Below are positions 25,401 through 37,634 of a stretch of DNA of 64,000 nt, one piece after another; the stretch's first letter is position 1, and every line of letters begins with the position of its first letter. The DNA is from Metridium senile (lineage: Eukaryota; Cnidaria; Anthozoa; Actiniaria; Metridiidae). Under the pieces are notes generated by a model. The model worked only from the letters and a program-made list of their open reading frames with translations, did not search any database and was not told the DNA's origin. The position numbers were made by a program, and so were the translations under genes. The DNA lies in NCBI GenBank assembly GCA_949775045.1, contig OX459096.1, positions 49,467,790 to 49,531,789 of the forward strand, given 5' to 3'.

Positions 25401-28400
25401 TAAAAACAAATTCAGACTGAGCACAGAAAATATGTAGTAACACACCTGACACAGTTATTGAGACAGGTAAAGAATTACAGAAGTTTAATCAAAATGAATG
25501 ACACATAGATTTACATGACAAACAAGTGAATTTTTTTGATATGATTTATATAAGTGAATGAATTCAACAGAAGAAATTTAAATTATAATCATGTCGCCGT
25601 AATATACTGTAATAATACTTTCAACCTCAACTATTCTGGATTTAATTGGCTTTGTGAATTATTCACTAACATATAATTTTAATATCTGTATTACTGTAAG
25701 TTTCAAAAGGAGTATTGAGCAGAGAGGAAAACCTTTAGAATATCAAACAAATTGAAAGCACAATTTACAGTGGTTTGTAATAATACACATTATACCCACA
25801 ACTTATTATTGATGAATAACAAATTATTGGTAGAGCTTCAACACTGTTTTAAAGTACAATGTATGTTTTAAAGAACACTTCTTGTTTTTATACATTTCTG
25901 TTAAATGCTTTACATTTAATTTTACTATTAAGGTATTTGCTTGACTGGTATTTTCATTAACTAACAAAAAACTAATTATTACGACGTTTCAGTATTAAGT
26001 ATTTTTATCATGCACTTTTTTCATGTATTTTTAATATTCAACAATAATATTGAAGTTTTCAAGTTAACCTGAATAGAATTTACTACAAGTTGGTATAGAA
26101 AGTATCTTTGATAGAAATGAATATAAATTACCTTCAGTTGGTAAATCAATTAAAATGGACTGCAACAGAGTGTCTTAGTAAGGAAACAAAAATAAAACAA
26201 AATACTAGTTCACTGTAACTGAAAACACTGACTGCCATTTTGTACTGTATTTTTTTGTGAGAAATCATTTGAAATGCAACCTTAAATATAGTGTAATTAT
26301 ATACACATGTAAACAACCATTAACATCTACATGATAATAGCAAAATTAATACATTTTAAAATTCATAGATTGCTCTAGCCTTCCATTAAAAACCTTCATT
26401 CAAATATCTATTTGAAACAGTAAAATAGAATTCCATATATTATACATAGAGCCTGAACACAAATTAAATTGTTATTACTAATAGCTTTATTTAATGGCTA
26501 TTAGTCTATACCTAAGACAAGTTGTAACAAGGTATTGCTTCCTTTTGTATTTGGCGTTTTAAGTTCATTGAAATGATTAAAATGGTAACTAGATGTTTCT
26601 GGTTGAGCGGCTGAATAGTTGAGAAAAAAAAAACACTATTTGCTTGTAGTAACAATTTCAATGATATTTCATGTTTTAAATGTTTGCACTCTAAATGGTC
26701 ACAACGCAACAATCTAGCAGTGATGTGAATTCTATTTAGGGTTGAATGCATGTACACCTACACATATAGAGTAGTCTTGCTATGCCAACCAATAATGGTT
26801 AATAGAATTGATTAACCACTGTCTTGTGTCACAGCTTGATTTACTCACAATTTCTATTCATCCATTTCCACTTCATATCTTTTATTTTGAAGTCTATAAA
26901 TTAAAAGCGCTGACCAAAACTGGTTGTTATTTTGAAAATAAGTCTACATCAATTTTAAGCACAATGATACCTAAATATAAAATCATTTATATCCTTAAGA
27001 TTCTCTTAGTTATTTAAATAGCTTACAGCTTAATTAAAATAATCATGACCTCTTATTCTTATTGGTGGATTAAGAGCCAATCAGCAAATACATGATTCAA
27101 TCTTACATGTGGAAGTGATGAATCTTTCATTTTGAATACATTTCAACACACATTCAAGAATCAGCTGTAGCCACTTATATATCCACTCAAAGATGTTATA
27201 GTCAACTATTTTGAAAAGAAGAAAGAGAAGGAAGAAAGGAATGTCGCCTATAAATATATCTAGTTTATTATTGCAGGTTGATAGTATCATCATGTACTGT
27301 GTAAGACCAACTTACTGAAGGTCATGTGTTCATTGTTGTAATGAACTCAAACTGTAAAGGTATCTAACTGCTTTAGGCTGGTTTAGCTCATAATACCTCT
27401 TGAATTGAGGTAAGTCTATTATGTGTATAATATTTAGAGTAATATAGGTTTAAATGTATTATATAATCATTTGTATGGACATGTGTATAGTAGAGCATAG
27501 TTATATTGAAGGAAGTAAGGTTTCTAAATCAAGCTAAGATGTCTCATGAACCAAAGAGAGAAGAAAAAAAGAACCATTTAACCTGACAATAATTATAATA
27601 CTTTAATATTATATTTTTAAGCTAGTTTTCATTTTTCTTAAAGTACAAATGTCTCACATTTAATTTGATAGCACAAATAATATTACTGTGTACAATAGTT
27701 TTATGTCAAGTAAAAGACTATGAGAATGTGCCTCACAATATTTTACAATGGGATAATATGCTACAAGTACTCTAAAGATATTAGATTAAGATATAGAATT
27801 ACTAGTAAGAAGATTGGTAGTATTTAATTTAATAATATCATACAGTATGGGCTATAAACAGGAAGACAATAGCACATGGAATATGATAATAAGTTGGTGA
27901 GCACATTAATGAGATAAGGATCATCAAAACCTATAACTTACATGCAGTCTTTAGCTTTGAAAATATTTTGTTGCATTTATTGAGTCAACATGTCTAAACA
28001 TATGGGAACAAACTATTGCCTCATTGTTTCCCTTTCTCACTAGCCTTGTATTCAGGTTCAAATATTCAACTGTTTCAACATACATGTATGAGAGCTAGGC
28101 TAGACAGTAAAGACCAAACTGTCACTTATATTGCCTTGTACAATACTGTACAATATTGTGCATATCTTACATAATTTGTTTTGGTGTATATTATTAATTA
28201 TGTTCTATGAAATAAGTTTTCTAATATCAACAACATAAATAAAGAAACAAAAGAATAATCTAATATCAAGTAGAATCCAAGAGATTGAAACAGTAATATA
28301 AATAAATAATAGGGGAATTCAAAATTAGGACTGTACATACCAGTCACATTTCACAAATCAAAAATTAATGAACACTGCATCATCCCAGACTGATTTTTAT

Positions 28401-31400
28401 CAGAAAAATAATTTCTTCGCAAGTAATGGCATATCATTTACATGACCAGTGACTTCATTTTACTACCAGTACTAGAATCCTTTTACAAATTTTATTATTA
28501 TTATTATTATTCCCTTTTGAGAACAGGTAGAGAATGCAAAGCATTCTGGTACTGGTAGTTTATGATGCCATAATATAAACGGCCTATTGAGAAATAGTTT
28601 AGGAGTAGGGAGACAGGGTCTTATTTAGGTGGACATGGTAAAGATGTTGCACTGTATCTTTAAATCTTAGAAAATTCAGAAAACTTCTACTTTGCGCTTG
28701 GTTTAGAGATGATATTACAAAATAATTTGGATGTATCAGTGAAGATTAATGTTAGCACCAATACAGCAAAAAAAAACAATAATAATTATTAACTAAAGCT
28801 GGAATGGTATTTTAAACAGAAACTTAGAAAAATGTTCTATCTATAATAATTTAAAATAAATATATGATATAGATGTTGCGACAGATGTAAACAATGAATC
28901 TAATAGAATGTTTTGCACAGACACATGTATTTAATTATACTATAATTATAAAGTTTCTAAAGTTTCTTAAAAAAAGTGGACCAAAGATAATACACTACAA
29001 AATTATTTTTGTCATATTGTATAGCATACTGTAAGTTGGAAATCCTGGAATCCTATCAAAGTTTGTTAGGTTAGTTTGTTAGTTTGCAGTTCACTTAGAA
29101 ATAAGTGACTGAAGATTGTAAGGTGGAGCTTGATAATTTAAATGTTCTAGTGTCGACAGTGACAACACAACTAGTGATACTTTGATTAAATCTACTTGGC
29201 TGGTAAATGGACAGAAAGAAGTTATAAGAATGACATTAATAATATGGCATGAAGTTTCCTTGATAATAATCCTAATTATATCACTATGTTCAATAAATAT
29301 ATTTTTATTTAGTAAGAATACTATTGTAGCTGTGTTATATAGCAATATATCAAAAATTCCACTTATGTTTTCTATAACTTATATAAAAGTACTATTTAAA
29401 TCTGCTGCTTTATAAACTCATGTACAAGTGTTTAAAAAAATACAGTATACACAATTTTTAATTCATGTTTGAAAATGTAAAAACTTACCATTTTGGGCAA
29501 TATTACTTTAAAACCTTTTCTGAACTGAGCCAAGCAATAAATTGCTCTTTTAATGACACAGATATGGAATAAAAGTCAAATCCAATCAAGAAGATGTGGA
29601 GGACAAAATATTTAGCAGACAAGGCACAATTCAGCAGCTTTACACAAGTTGTGACACAGTAAAATGAAGCTATCCAAGTACCTGCTATGTTTAGGCATCA
29701 AGCCAGAGCTGTATCAAATTATACAGAAATATCCATATCATTATAAAAACAAAAAAACAAAAAATAGCTAGTGAAAATATGATATTTCTTGATTAATTCA
29801 AATAAATGTTGTTGAAATTTTTAAGCAAAATAATATTAGATGGAAACCTTTGAAAGGCAAAGATTATTTTATATTCTTTCTTCTTTCTAGTACTTGACAA
29901 TGACAACCTACAAATGGTCATTAGCATTCACCAATTAAATATTCATCACATGTAGATTTGATAATATCTAAATTTTGCTGTAATTAAGGATGCATAGATT
30001 CTTCCTATTTCAAACCACTCCCAGTTAGATTTTGGAGCTTTAATTTTTACTAAGTTCATACATCCAATTCCTTGATTGTCATTTTCAACAATTACTACCT
30101 ATGTAACTAAGAGCAAAAATTAAATCCCATTAAACAATAATTAAAGCTGTTTTATCTAAATGCATATAAACTAACAATAAAAATAAACATATTTTTTTCA
30201 AAGAAGTGAAATCCAGTAAGAACAAATTCAGAAAAACTTTCTTCTAGTCAATTAAAAATCTGAAAAATGATAAAAACTGTGTGAAATATAGCTTGAACAT
30301 CTATCTTTCAGCCACCAGTTTGTACCTGTAAGTTTCCATGGAAACCACCTGTTGGCTGCTATGACTACCTTCAAACACAACAGGTATATTATTTATACTC
30401 ACTATAGTGTATCATATTACACTGAGAAACATGTATTTCAACAAAATACTTACATTGAATAATATTAAGGAAAATAATGCTCAAACATACAAAAGCATAT
30501 AATTATGGATGTTTCTTCCAAAATGTTATTGAGGACAGACATTTTCCCACTTTTAGCTGAATGTGCTTTTGATTTTGGTTTTACTTATAAAAACCTAAAA
30601 CTAAAGCCTAAAACTTCAAAAATGTTAATTTGAAGAAAAGCAACTTAGGAAGGTCATGAATTTGTAAATTTTGGGTATTTTGAGACAGCTTTCTATTTGT
30701 TAAATTGTACTTTATAATGATTATTAACTAAAGCTAAAAAGAAATGATTTTTTTTTCAATTTAATTGTAATACATGACCAAAGTAATTTCTGACAAAACA
30801 TAAATTCATTGAACTTTAAATTGATCTCTGTTAGTAAAATTGTCATCAAATGAGAACAAAAATGAGATAAAACAAAATATATATTCATTCAGTCATTTCA
30901 TGAATGATACTTGTTTTACGCTGAATTGTAAACCTAACTACAACAACTAGTTTTTCTAAAGATAACAATGTACAGTTTAACAAAATAGAACTTCAAGACT
31001 TGTTGAACTTACAGTTTGACTAACTCCATGGGAAGTAAGAAACCTAACTGCTTGTAGAACTGCATTCATGGTGAAACATCAAAACAAATGAAAATGAGCC
31101 AAGAACGTTGCACATATTTACAAGAAGGTACCAAAAATATCAAATTACAGTCACAAAGATTGGCTGGGAATTGTGGCTTTACTGTCAAAACCAACACTCT
31201 ATATCAAAGGTTTCTTGCCAACTTGAAGTTGCACTGTATTAAGCAATATCAATTTACAAATACAATACTGAAGAGACAGTAAAGAAGAAATGATGAAATG
31301 AAAAGTGTCAAGTTAAAATAGATTGGAAATACAGTGCAAGGAAAACAGAATAAAAACTTTTTAGAGATTTGATATAAATATTTAGTGATAAAACAAATGC

Positions 31401-34400
31401 TGGTTCTAAGTCAACATAGATTTATCTTCAAGGGATGAAAGAAGACTGTTCAAAGATATGTCCTGAAGCATACATATATATGCCATTTAAACTGTATGTG
31501 CAGTAGTACCAAAGAAAATCTCAAGTTCTAAGCCTATGTTTAGATCTCCTGACCAAAACATGAATGGGAAGAATAGAAAGAGTAGTAAAGGGTACTGACT
31601 ATATCAATACATCTTTTGTTACTATTTTATTTGTGGATGAATTCTGATAACAACCAAGTTAATGCCATCTTAAGGACAATGAAGGATCATTATAGATCAC
31701 CAAGAAAACTTTCTTGTTCATCACACATCCATGCAGTGTAAAATAGATATTATCCCTTTGGTCTGATAACAATACAACTATACAGTTACTGTACAGTAAG
31801 AGTATCTTTCATAATCATGCACAACCACAGACATTCACATGCCAATGTAAAAAGGCAGTTTATGCTGCCATCAATCAAAAAACGACTTTTACATGTGGTT
31901 GTCTTATTTTGATGGCCACCGTATTGTGAAAGGTGCTGTAATGTACTTTTTTACAACAAATTGTTCCACATAGAGCAAATCAGTTCATATTCGCCTACAC
32001 ATTGATGTCACCAGGTAGAGTCCTAGGCACTGGATATGATTGCAAGTGTATTTGAAACCTTTCACAAAAACACAAATTGTAATTTGTATTACTGTTTTTT
32101 CTTTTAGCTTAGAAACTAAATCTGTTTTAGGATAAATCTGTTTTAGGGTAAACAGAACACAGTTCTAACACGGCACATATATTGTTATTGTTTACTTTTG
32201 TTGCTATATAAAGACATGACAAATTTTAAATACTTGTTTTAAATAATTTATATACAATAAAGGCCATTTTACTTTTTTAATTTGTGTTTTCCCCAACAAT
32301 GTTTAAAATAGATTTTTAATCCTATCATTTCATATATTTTGACTTAAATTGTACATCACAGATATGAAGTCATGTAATTCTTGTGTCTGCTAATTCCAAT
32401 TTTTGGGTAACAATACTTTTGAAATTAGTTGGTTTCAGGAAACAAATTACACAATCACCCTTGAAATGTGGGTAATTAATTCTCAATTTGTATCTAGATA
32501 GCTTGTAGTGATTTGAACTTGAACACCACAATAATTATGCAGTAATTAAAATGATATTATTTATGTTTTATCTATACTACTTGCCAGCAATTGCTTTTTT
32601 AATTTTATTATTTATTTAAACTTGATTTGAATAGTAGAAACCATTTGAATATTAGAAGGGTCACCCCTAACAACCACTAACTCCTTTCATAGTGGTATAT
32701 ATAAAACCTTGACCTTTGTTTGATGTCATGAATAATACATTCTAAAATGCACACTGTTTTAAAGTTAATGTCTTGGTGTGTGGAAACAACTGAACACAAG
32801 AGGGTCTTGGAAATTAGTTTTGCTCTTGTTATGCTGTGAAGAATATTGCCCAGAACTGAGTACTTATTACTTTAATGGATCCTTGAGATATTTATCTGTT
32901 AGTGAACACTTTTTAATACATATGTCCTTTGTTTTAAAACGATTTATAAACAACCATGATTCATATATTCCTTACATCATCTAAAACATAAACCATAATT
33001 TATCAATTATTGGTAGCCTTAGATAACACCTTTCTGGAGAAAACAATTATTTTGTGGTTTGACTGCATGGTTTTCCAAAACAATAAACTGACCATAAATA
33101 TAACAACTGAACTGTAAGCACTTTTAAGAAATATATAAAACATCTTTAAATGATAAAATACAAATGTTGATTTGAACAGAATATTCTAAACATATATGAT
33201 TATATAATTCACCCAAACAAGCATATCATACTTTAAGAACCACTTCACAAATCTGACCAATTAATGTACAAAAAACACTATCAAAGAAAAGACACATCAC
33301 ATACTTGTATAAATGGCAATGTTACAAAACTTCATCAAAATGCTACATTTTGTATAATAATAATAATCAATCAAAGTAACAGTTTACACTGTATAATAGA
33401 TGTACAAACTACAATATTAACTAACAGTGTTACAGTAGTTAGCCTGGCAAATATCATGATTCTTAGATGCATGTGTACATCAGCATGATCTAATTCTACA
33501 CTCACCGCATTAGTATTTATCTGTTTACCACCAAAACCTTTAGATATAGTTTTTTGAATCCAAGTAGGTTTCAACATGATTTAGATGTTTACGTATTCAC
33601 AACAAATAAGATGTAAAAATGCTTGACCCAATGGCAATGAAAGGAATGTTCCCTATAATGAGTTATTTTGTATAATTCTGTGTGGTACAAACTGGTTGTG
33701 TTTTTATAGGTTAGCTTACCTAGAATACAGGTTTAGAAAGCAAATGACATTTTTCAAAGTGCAGAGGATTGTTATATATATAATTTTAAAATTCTAAAAT
33801 GTTATATTGTACACAAGTGCATAACAGACCCAATTAGTGATGTAACTAGACACTGAGAACAAATAAACAGCTTATGTTCTATTCATTAATTGATCTTCTT
33901 TATGGTTCAATAGTTCTTTTAAACTGAAGAACATATTAAACGTTTAAGATTAGATTAACTACATTCTGTTAAATTGATGCAAGCAAAAGCATATTACCTT
34001 GGTGAAACTTTGAACAGAGTCAGTGTTCCCCATGGCTCTTTATAAGCACATCAATACATGCCATTTGTTAAATCAGATAAATCATTTTTGCATTGTTAAT
34101 AACAATAATTAGATTGGCCTAGAAGTGACACATTGAAACATTTAACCTGTAGAGTCACCTTCAACAGGTTGTTGTGTCACACAATTTACAGGAATACAAG
34201 TACTCTTTAAGAATAACTGGTTGTGGAACACAAATCTTAATATCAACGACATAAGCACACCAGCTACATGTAGTAATGTGTCCTGCAGGTAATTACACAA
34301 ACTGCTTTTTTGCAATCTCAACAAATTTAGCACTCCTGCTCATTTGTCACATTTTTCCACATACAACATATTCCTAATTGTCACACATTCAATTATCAAC

Positions 34401-36794
34401 TCCTAATGTCAATTCTGTTTGCAAAGCTTAACTGTAATCTTGGCAGAGTAGAATCATTTTCTATATTAGGTAGATCAATACGACCAAATATCAACATATT
34501 GTTGGTTATAAGCAACAGAATCTCAACAGCACAAGTACATGTAGTTACATTCTAGCAGGTACACTGATGACAACAAATGTGTTTCAATAGATCTACAGGT
34601 ACTGTTATTATTACTAGCTTCTGGCTACTGTCTTGTATACTTGCATACAGATATAATGATGTTTCCAGCTTTAGCCTTTCATCCAAGTAAAAAAGCTACT
34701 CAGACAGAAGGCTAAAGCTAGAAACGTAGGCAAAGTAAAGTATCATTTTGACTGGTGTTACAATTTCATTTTATTGCTTACCATTTATAATTACCACAGA
34801 AGTCTAGTTTACTCGCTAGTTCTATACATATTATATATTATTATACTTTAGATTATGGTTTAAAAGAACAATATTTTAGACTCTTCATGGATTTATAAGA
34901 TTTATAAGAACAATCAGCAATATTGAAGAAATACATTTATTTAAAGCAATCAACAGTATGTTTGACAAAGAATAGAGGAATAATTTTGACCTATGCTCGA
35001 CTGCCAGCCAATAAAATAGAAACTGTGCCCCATCAATGGCCTAATGTGACCTTGGTTATGTTTGGATAACATGAAATAATAAATATATTTAAAGACTTAA
35101 CTTGTTTTTTCAATATTGTCATTCTTAAATTGTTCTATAGGTATATTATAAGTTTGTTTATGGAAAAATGATATATTTTATAGTTAGGTATTCAGTAAAT
35201 TTGTAAATAAAGTAAAAGATGTCCAATATACTACAGAATTTCTGTCAGGCCTAAAGGGCATCACTATCGTCACTTTTTATACACACTTAGACAAGAATTA
35301 GAGTATTTATTAATTCCTTTATTCAAGCACTGAGTAACAGTATTTTAGAAATTGTATTATTTATCATAAATTAATTTTTTATATGTAACATTTATAACAT
35401 AAAACATTTCACAATAACTTATGTTATCAATCAAACATAAAAATCAAAATATGGATTTAATAAATTTTGGTTGGCTCACTAAACTGTACTAGCAAATGAT
35501 CACAGGCATTTCATATAAGTTATAGTCTTGGCTTCTTATGACTTCCACAAATACACATTTTATTCTTTCTTTTTTAAAAAGGCATTTTGATTTGCTGGAA
35601 TTTTCTTAGGATTGACATATACATATTGATCTGGATATATAGGTTTTGCATTTCGTCTGGGAGATACACAGACCGATAAACAACGAAATCAACAAATCCA
35701 AGTATCACCGTAACTACACATTGAAAAATGACTGAATTTCAATTAATCTTCTAAAAAGCCGAATTTTTTTTAAAAATTTGAAGCTCTCGAAATTTTCTAG
35801 CTTTCTTTTGGTCAAAAACACCGACCAACGATAGTTTGTTATGCATAATTAGGGATTGGAATCGAATAAGTTTATAGGAAATTTGTGAGCAACCAAAATG
35901 AAAATGGTAAAATGGTTCATTTACAGTCGTCACTAAATATTCGACTTTTCAATGCAATGAAAGAAAACTCATCCTATCTTAAACATAAAAGAGGTGAATA
36001 CGAAATAATGTTGTGTTTCTAGTATATCCTACAGTTTAAGATATCGAATGCTAGACTGCTTCATGAGAAATGCACGTTCCCAAATAAGTCAAGCGAACAC
36101 ATAAACAGAACCAGCATCAAATGATCAAGTTGTAAAGAGAAAAAAAAACAGTAAACAAAACATCGAAGAAAAAAACTAGCGCCCAATCGAATAAAATGAA
36201 CCATTATGATTCTAAATACGGAATAAAAGGACCAAAAGAGAAAACATTCTGCAAAAAGATTCGAAATCTGGCTAGAATTTCAGTCGATATGTATGTGGAG
36301 AATGATGATCCAAGTACACACATATTAATATGCAAGGTTTCATTCTCGCTCTTCTTCGGTACGTTTATCCTCATTTATTAACCCAAATCCTTTGAATTCT
36401 CTCGATTGTTCGGTAGTAAGTTTAAAGTTCGTTTCTACACTGCTCACTCTATCAAAATAAAGTTTTTCACCTACCTTGTAAACTCCGCCAATTCTCACAG
36501 AGTGATCGGCATCGGCATACAGGTTCCATTTCTAAAGCAGAACGACAAGACATGATTTTAGTTGGCGAAAACCCTCCCTGTACTCAAACATATAGGTATA
36601 CAGAGCCATTTTGAGTAGTAAACTTGTTCTTGAATTAATAAAGCAGCGTTCAGTGTGCCATGTTGATGATAATTTGAAATGGAAGCCCTAAAACAATCTA
36701 CCTGGATTTCTGAAGGAGTTGAAGACCCCGTTGAACCTTGATCGAGACTATCAAGCTCGATGTGCTGATCGCTCACCGGCAAATCCTGCGCCAT
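10428..36794 (-). CDS. CACNB: Voltage-gated calcium channel beta subunit (CACNB family)
   Basis: Common exons: 20595-20485, 19757-19635, 19097-19030, 18113-18042, 13695-13613, 13387-13230, 12413-12333, 11895-11837, 11721-11609, 11423-11272, 10924-10829, 10625-10428. They total 1314 nt (437 residues plus stop), all with matching phases. The distal start adds 36794-36702 and 36531-36475 (50 residues). The domain order is the family's: an acidic/arginine linker ([13 protein letters not shown]), SH3 ([10 protein letters not shown] to [12 protein letters not shown]), a Ser/Thr-rich HOOK, then the guanylate-kinase-like domain ([20 protein letters not shown] to YWRATHPP). The kinase-like domain is known to be non-catalytic and to bind the alpha-1 interaction helix, bringing channels to the plasma membrane and setting gating. 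This is a cytoplasmic MAGUK-like protein. There is one gene with several alternative starts in its first intron (listed separately). Confidence 0.96.
12044..12322. repeat. 72-bp tandem repeat, four copies, in CACNB intron
   Basis: Copies begin at CTGTGTATGGGTTGGTATTA near 12044, 12116, 12188 and 12257, with periods 72, 72 and 69. Each contains TACGTCATAAATGACG. The array ends about 10 bases from the donor of the 12413-12333 exon. Confidence 0.85.
12547..13128. repeat. ~80-bp homopurine minisatellite in CACNB intron
   Basis: Almost all A and G on the plus strand apart from a few T and C. The unit marker GGGAAGGAAATGAAAACAA recurs near 12591, 12671, 12751, 12840, 12911, 12991 and 13071, giving about seven units of 71-89 bp. 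Because CACNB is read from the other strand, the pre-mRNA carries a nearly pure pyrimidine tract of about 580 nt. Phe/Ser/Pro-rich frames on the minus strand are artefacts of this composition. Confidence 0.9.
14324..14520. repeat. 32-bp tandem repeat, six copies
   Basis: The unit TCATTCATTGATATAGATAT plus ACACAATCAATA repeats with an exact 32-bp period from 14324. ATTGAT and ATCAAT within the unit make it partly palindromic. It lies in the 4.3 kb CACNB intron. Confidence 0.9.
15184..15370. repeat. 90-bp direct repeat (two copies)
   Basis: Two near-identical 90-bp units with ATCACTTCCTGGTATATCCC at 15201 and 15291. They share TAGACACTTTATTCCCT and GATAATTAC with the adjacent 58-bp satellite. 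They look like ancestral or diverged edge units of that array. Confidence 0.8.
15483..16870. repeat. 58-bp satellite, ~24 copies, with 5-unit higher-order pattern
   Basis: Unit: TATACTAGACACTTTATTCC, CTGGATAAACAGACACCCCT, TGACTGATAATTACATTA. Copies are almost identical across 1.39 kb. A T-to-G variant (GGATAAAC to GGAGAAAC) occurs at 16032, 16322, 16612 and 16670. The first three are spaced exactly 290 bp (5 x 58), showing that blocks of five units were amplified together. It is intronic in CACNB. There are no unique spacers, so it is not CRISPR-like. Confidence 0.97.
18405..18630. repeat. Dispersed repeat family, copy A
   Basis: Shares GCATAAGTTTTAACTTGAAT, TTTACTTTTATCTT and TTGGAGTTTCATAAGTACTA with 48310-48520, and in inverted orientation with 24889-25095. 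It lies in a CACNB intron. Confidence 0.75.
20795..20866. repeat. GA-rich microsatellite
   Basis: Irregular AGAGAAAGAGAG-type purine repeat just upstream (in gene direction) of the common CACNB exon. Confidence 0.8.
21515..21571 (-). CDS. CACNB: CACNB alternative first exon N7 (proximal)
   Basis: Nineteen codons, [19 protein letters not shown], ending TTG|GTAAGG in phase 0. It lies 0.9 kb upstream of the common exon at 20595-20485, the shortest splice of the series. Confidence 0.7.
24076..24144 (-). CDS. CACNB: CACNB alternative first exon N6
   Basis: Twenty-three codons beginning [15 protein letters not shown] and ending EDRLL, followed by TTA|GTGAGT in phase 0. Acidic and aromatic, with glycine at position 2. 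Its last residues (D-R-L-L) resemble those of N7 (D-K-L-L). Confidence 0.65.
24889..25095. repeat. Dispersed repeat family, copy B (inverted)
   Basis: The reverse complement contains TTTCAACTTCTCAATTTTCT-type sequence and AACATTGGAGTTTCATTAGT. It matches copies A (18405) and C (48310) through the GGGATATACAGTGG end. It is the most diverged of the three. Confidence 0.55.
29489..29491 (-). CDS. CACNB: CACNB possible minimal first exon N5 (ATG at donor)
   Basis: An ATG directly abuts a consensus donor (ATG|GTAAGT). It would place Met immediately before the DPEPACR start of the common exon. Frame and donor fit, but a three-base coding contribution could easily arise by chance. Confidence 0.3.
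31013..31069 (-). CDS. CACNB: CACNB alternative first exon N4
   Basis: Nineteen codons, [19 protein letters not shown], ending ACT|GTAAGT, a consensus donor, in phase 0. It would join the common exon at 20595 in frame. The peptide is mildly amphipathic. Confidence 0.65.
33506..33577 (-). CDS. CACNB: CACNB alternative first exon N3
   Basis: Twenty-four codons starting [17 protein letters not shown] and ending TNA, followed by GCG|GTGAGT, a strong donor, in phase 0. The peptide is basic (several Lys). No recognised domain; vertebrate beta-subunit N-termini are also variable and exon-specific. Confidence 0.65.
33998..34033 (-). CDS. CACNB: CACNB alternative first exon N2 (MGNTDS, myristoylation-type)
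   Basis: Twelve codons, [12 protein letters not shown], ending AAG|GTAATA in phase 0. This is the same phase as the other starts, so it would join the common exon at 20595 in frame. Gly-2 and Ser-6 match the N-myristoyltransferase consensus. It is short, so the call rests on the frame, the donor and the repeated pattern of such exons in this intron. Confidence 0.6.
34661..34725. repeat. Short hairpin related to the 4873 MITE
   Basis: GTTTCCAGCTTTAGCCTT pairs with AAGGCTAAAGCTAGAAAC. The flank has GTGTTACAATTTCATTTTAT, as in the 4873-5010 element. Probably a degraded copy of the same family. Confidence 0.5.
36475..36531 (-). CDS. CACNB: CACNB second exon of the distal isoform
   Basis: Nineteen codons beginning [10 protein letters not shown] and ending VYK. 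The acceptor is CTGCTTTAG and the donor is AAG|GTAGGT, phase 0 on both sides. It has no ATG, so it is internal and specific to the distal start. Confidence 0.75.
36702..36794 (-). CDS. CACNB: CACNB alternative first exon N1 (distal)
   Basis: Encodes [18 protein letters not shown]... (31 residues, acidic and serine-rich) and ends at CAG|GTAGAT in phase 0. It splices naturally to 36531-36475 ([12 protein letters not shown]..., 19 residues; acceptor CTTTAG, donor AAG|GTAGGT), then to the common exon at 20595. This distal exon pair lies just below the TE-rich intergenic region, so the most upstream promoter is probably above 36794. Confidence 0.8.
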
Positions 36795-37634
36795 TTGACT
36801 ATTTCACAAAATATGTTCATGCCATGGGAAGAAGGTATATCCACTGATCGAACACAACAAAATAAACTTTTGGACCAATAAAGATGTGGACGTAAAATAC
36901 TAAAGAAATATAAGCAGTTCAACAATCCACAGTAGACACAGGCAGATGGCCCGTTTTGCATATTGACGTGACGTCAGCCAAATACATTGATTGGATAATA
37001 TCAGCCTCGCTTTCATGTATGACTCCATTTCGCTGCCGTATGAACAATCGCAAGAAAATTAAACTTCTCCATATATTTGACTTGAAATGATCTCTTTATT
37101 TAAATATTATGTAGCATATTACAGGAAATTACTGTCAAGTATGCAGGCTGGCTGGTTAATGCCGCCTCCACAAAATGCTTTGATGCATCTGGCAATTATG
37201 TCAGTGCAAGTTCCTATATAGGATTGACGGTGTTTTTTTTTTTTACATACGTCTCTTTTTAAGCTCAGAAAGGAACTCGTAGGCAACAAATAAATTTAGA
37301 GATTTTATTCGTGGCTAATCATGTCAAATAAATATCGCTGATTTTTCTTTTTTCAATTTGACATGTCAATATAAACCGTTAAGAAAAAGCTATTTCATGC
37401 ATTTTTATGCAATTTACACAAAAACAAAAAACATTTTAATAGTTAGTTTGATATATCGTGTAATTTAACATGCCTCTTTTTATAAAACCTTCTGTTGGCC
37501 ATTCACTGAAGCATTTCTGAAAATGACAGCCAATTAGCGCTAGTTATTTTTAGTCTGAATAAAAGATATACATATATCATATAAACTTTGAATAATTATA
37601 CAATATTTGTTTGTTTACCAAGACGTTTTGAAAA
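36795..37634. other. CACNB upstream / intergenic
   Basis: Probable distal CACNB promoter and 5' UTR in the first few hundred bases above 36794. GACGTGACGTCAGCC at 36965-36979 contains a CRE-like TGACGTCA. No gene is seen beyond that. Confidence 0.4.

Larger units (their letters stand above)
20596..36474. other. 15.9 kb CACNB first intron with alternative starts
   Basis: Apart from the alternative first exons, a GA-rich microsatellite (20795-20866), one dispersed repeat copy (24889-25095) and a short hairpin (34661-34725), this AT-rich intron shows no repeats or other genes that I can support. Short open frames scattered in it have no similarity or splice logic. Confidence 0.55.

Noticed and set aside
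30310..30360. Possible further CACNB first exon (METY... before a GT)
   Set aside because: It would end in phase 2, out of frame with the common acceptor that all the other starts match.
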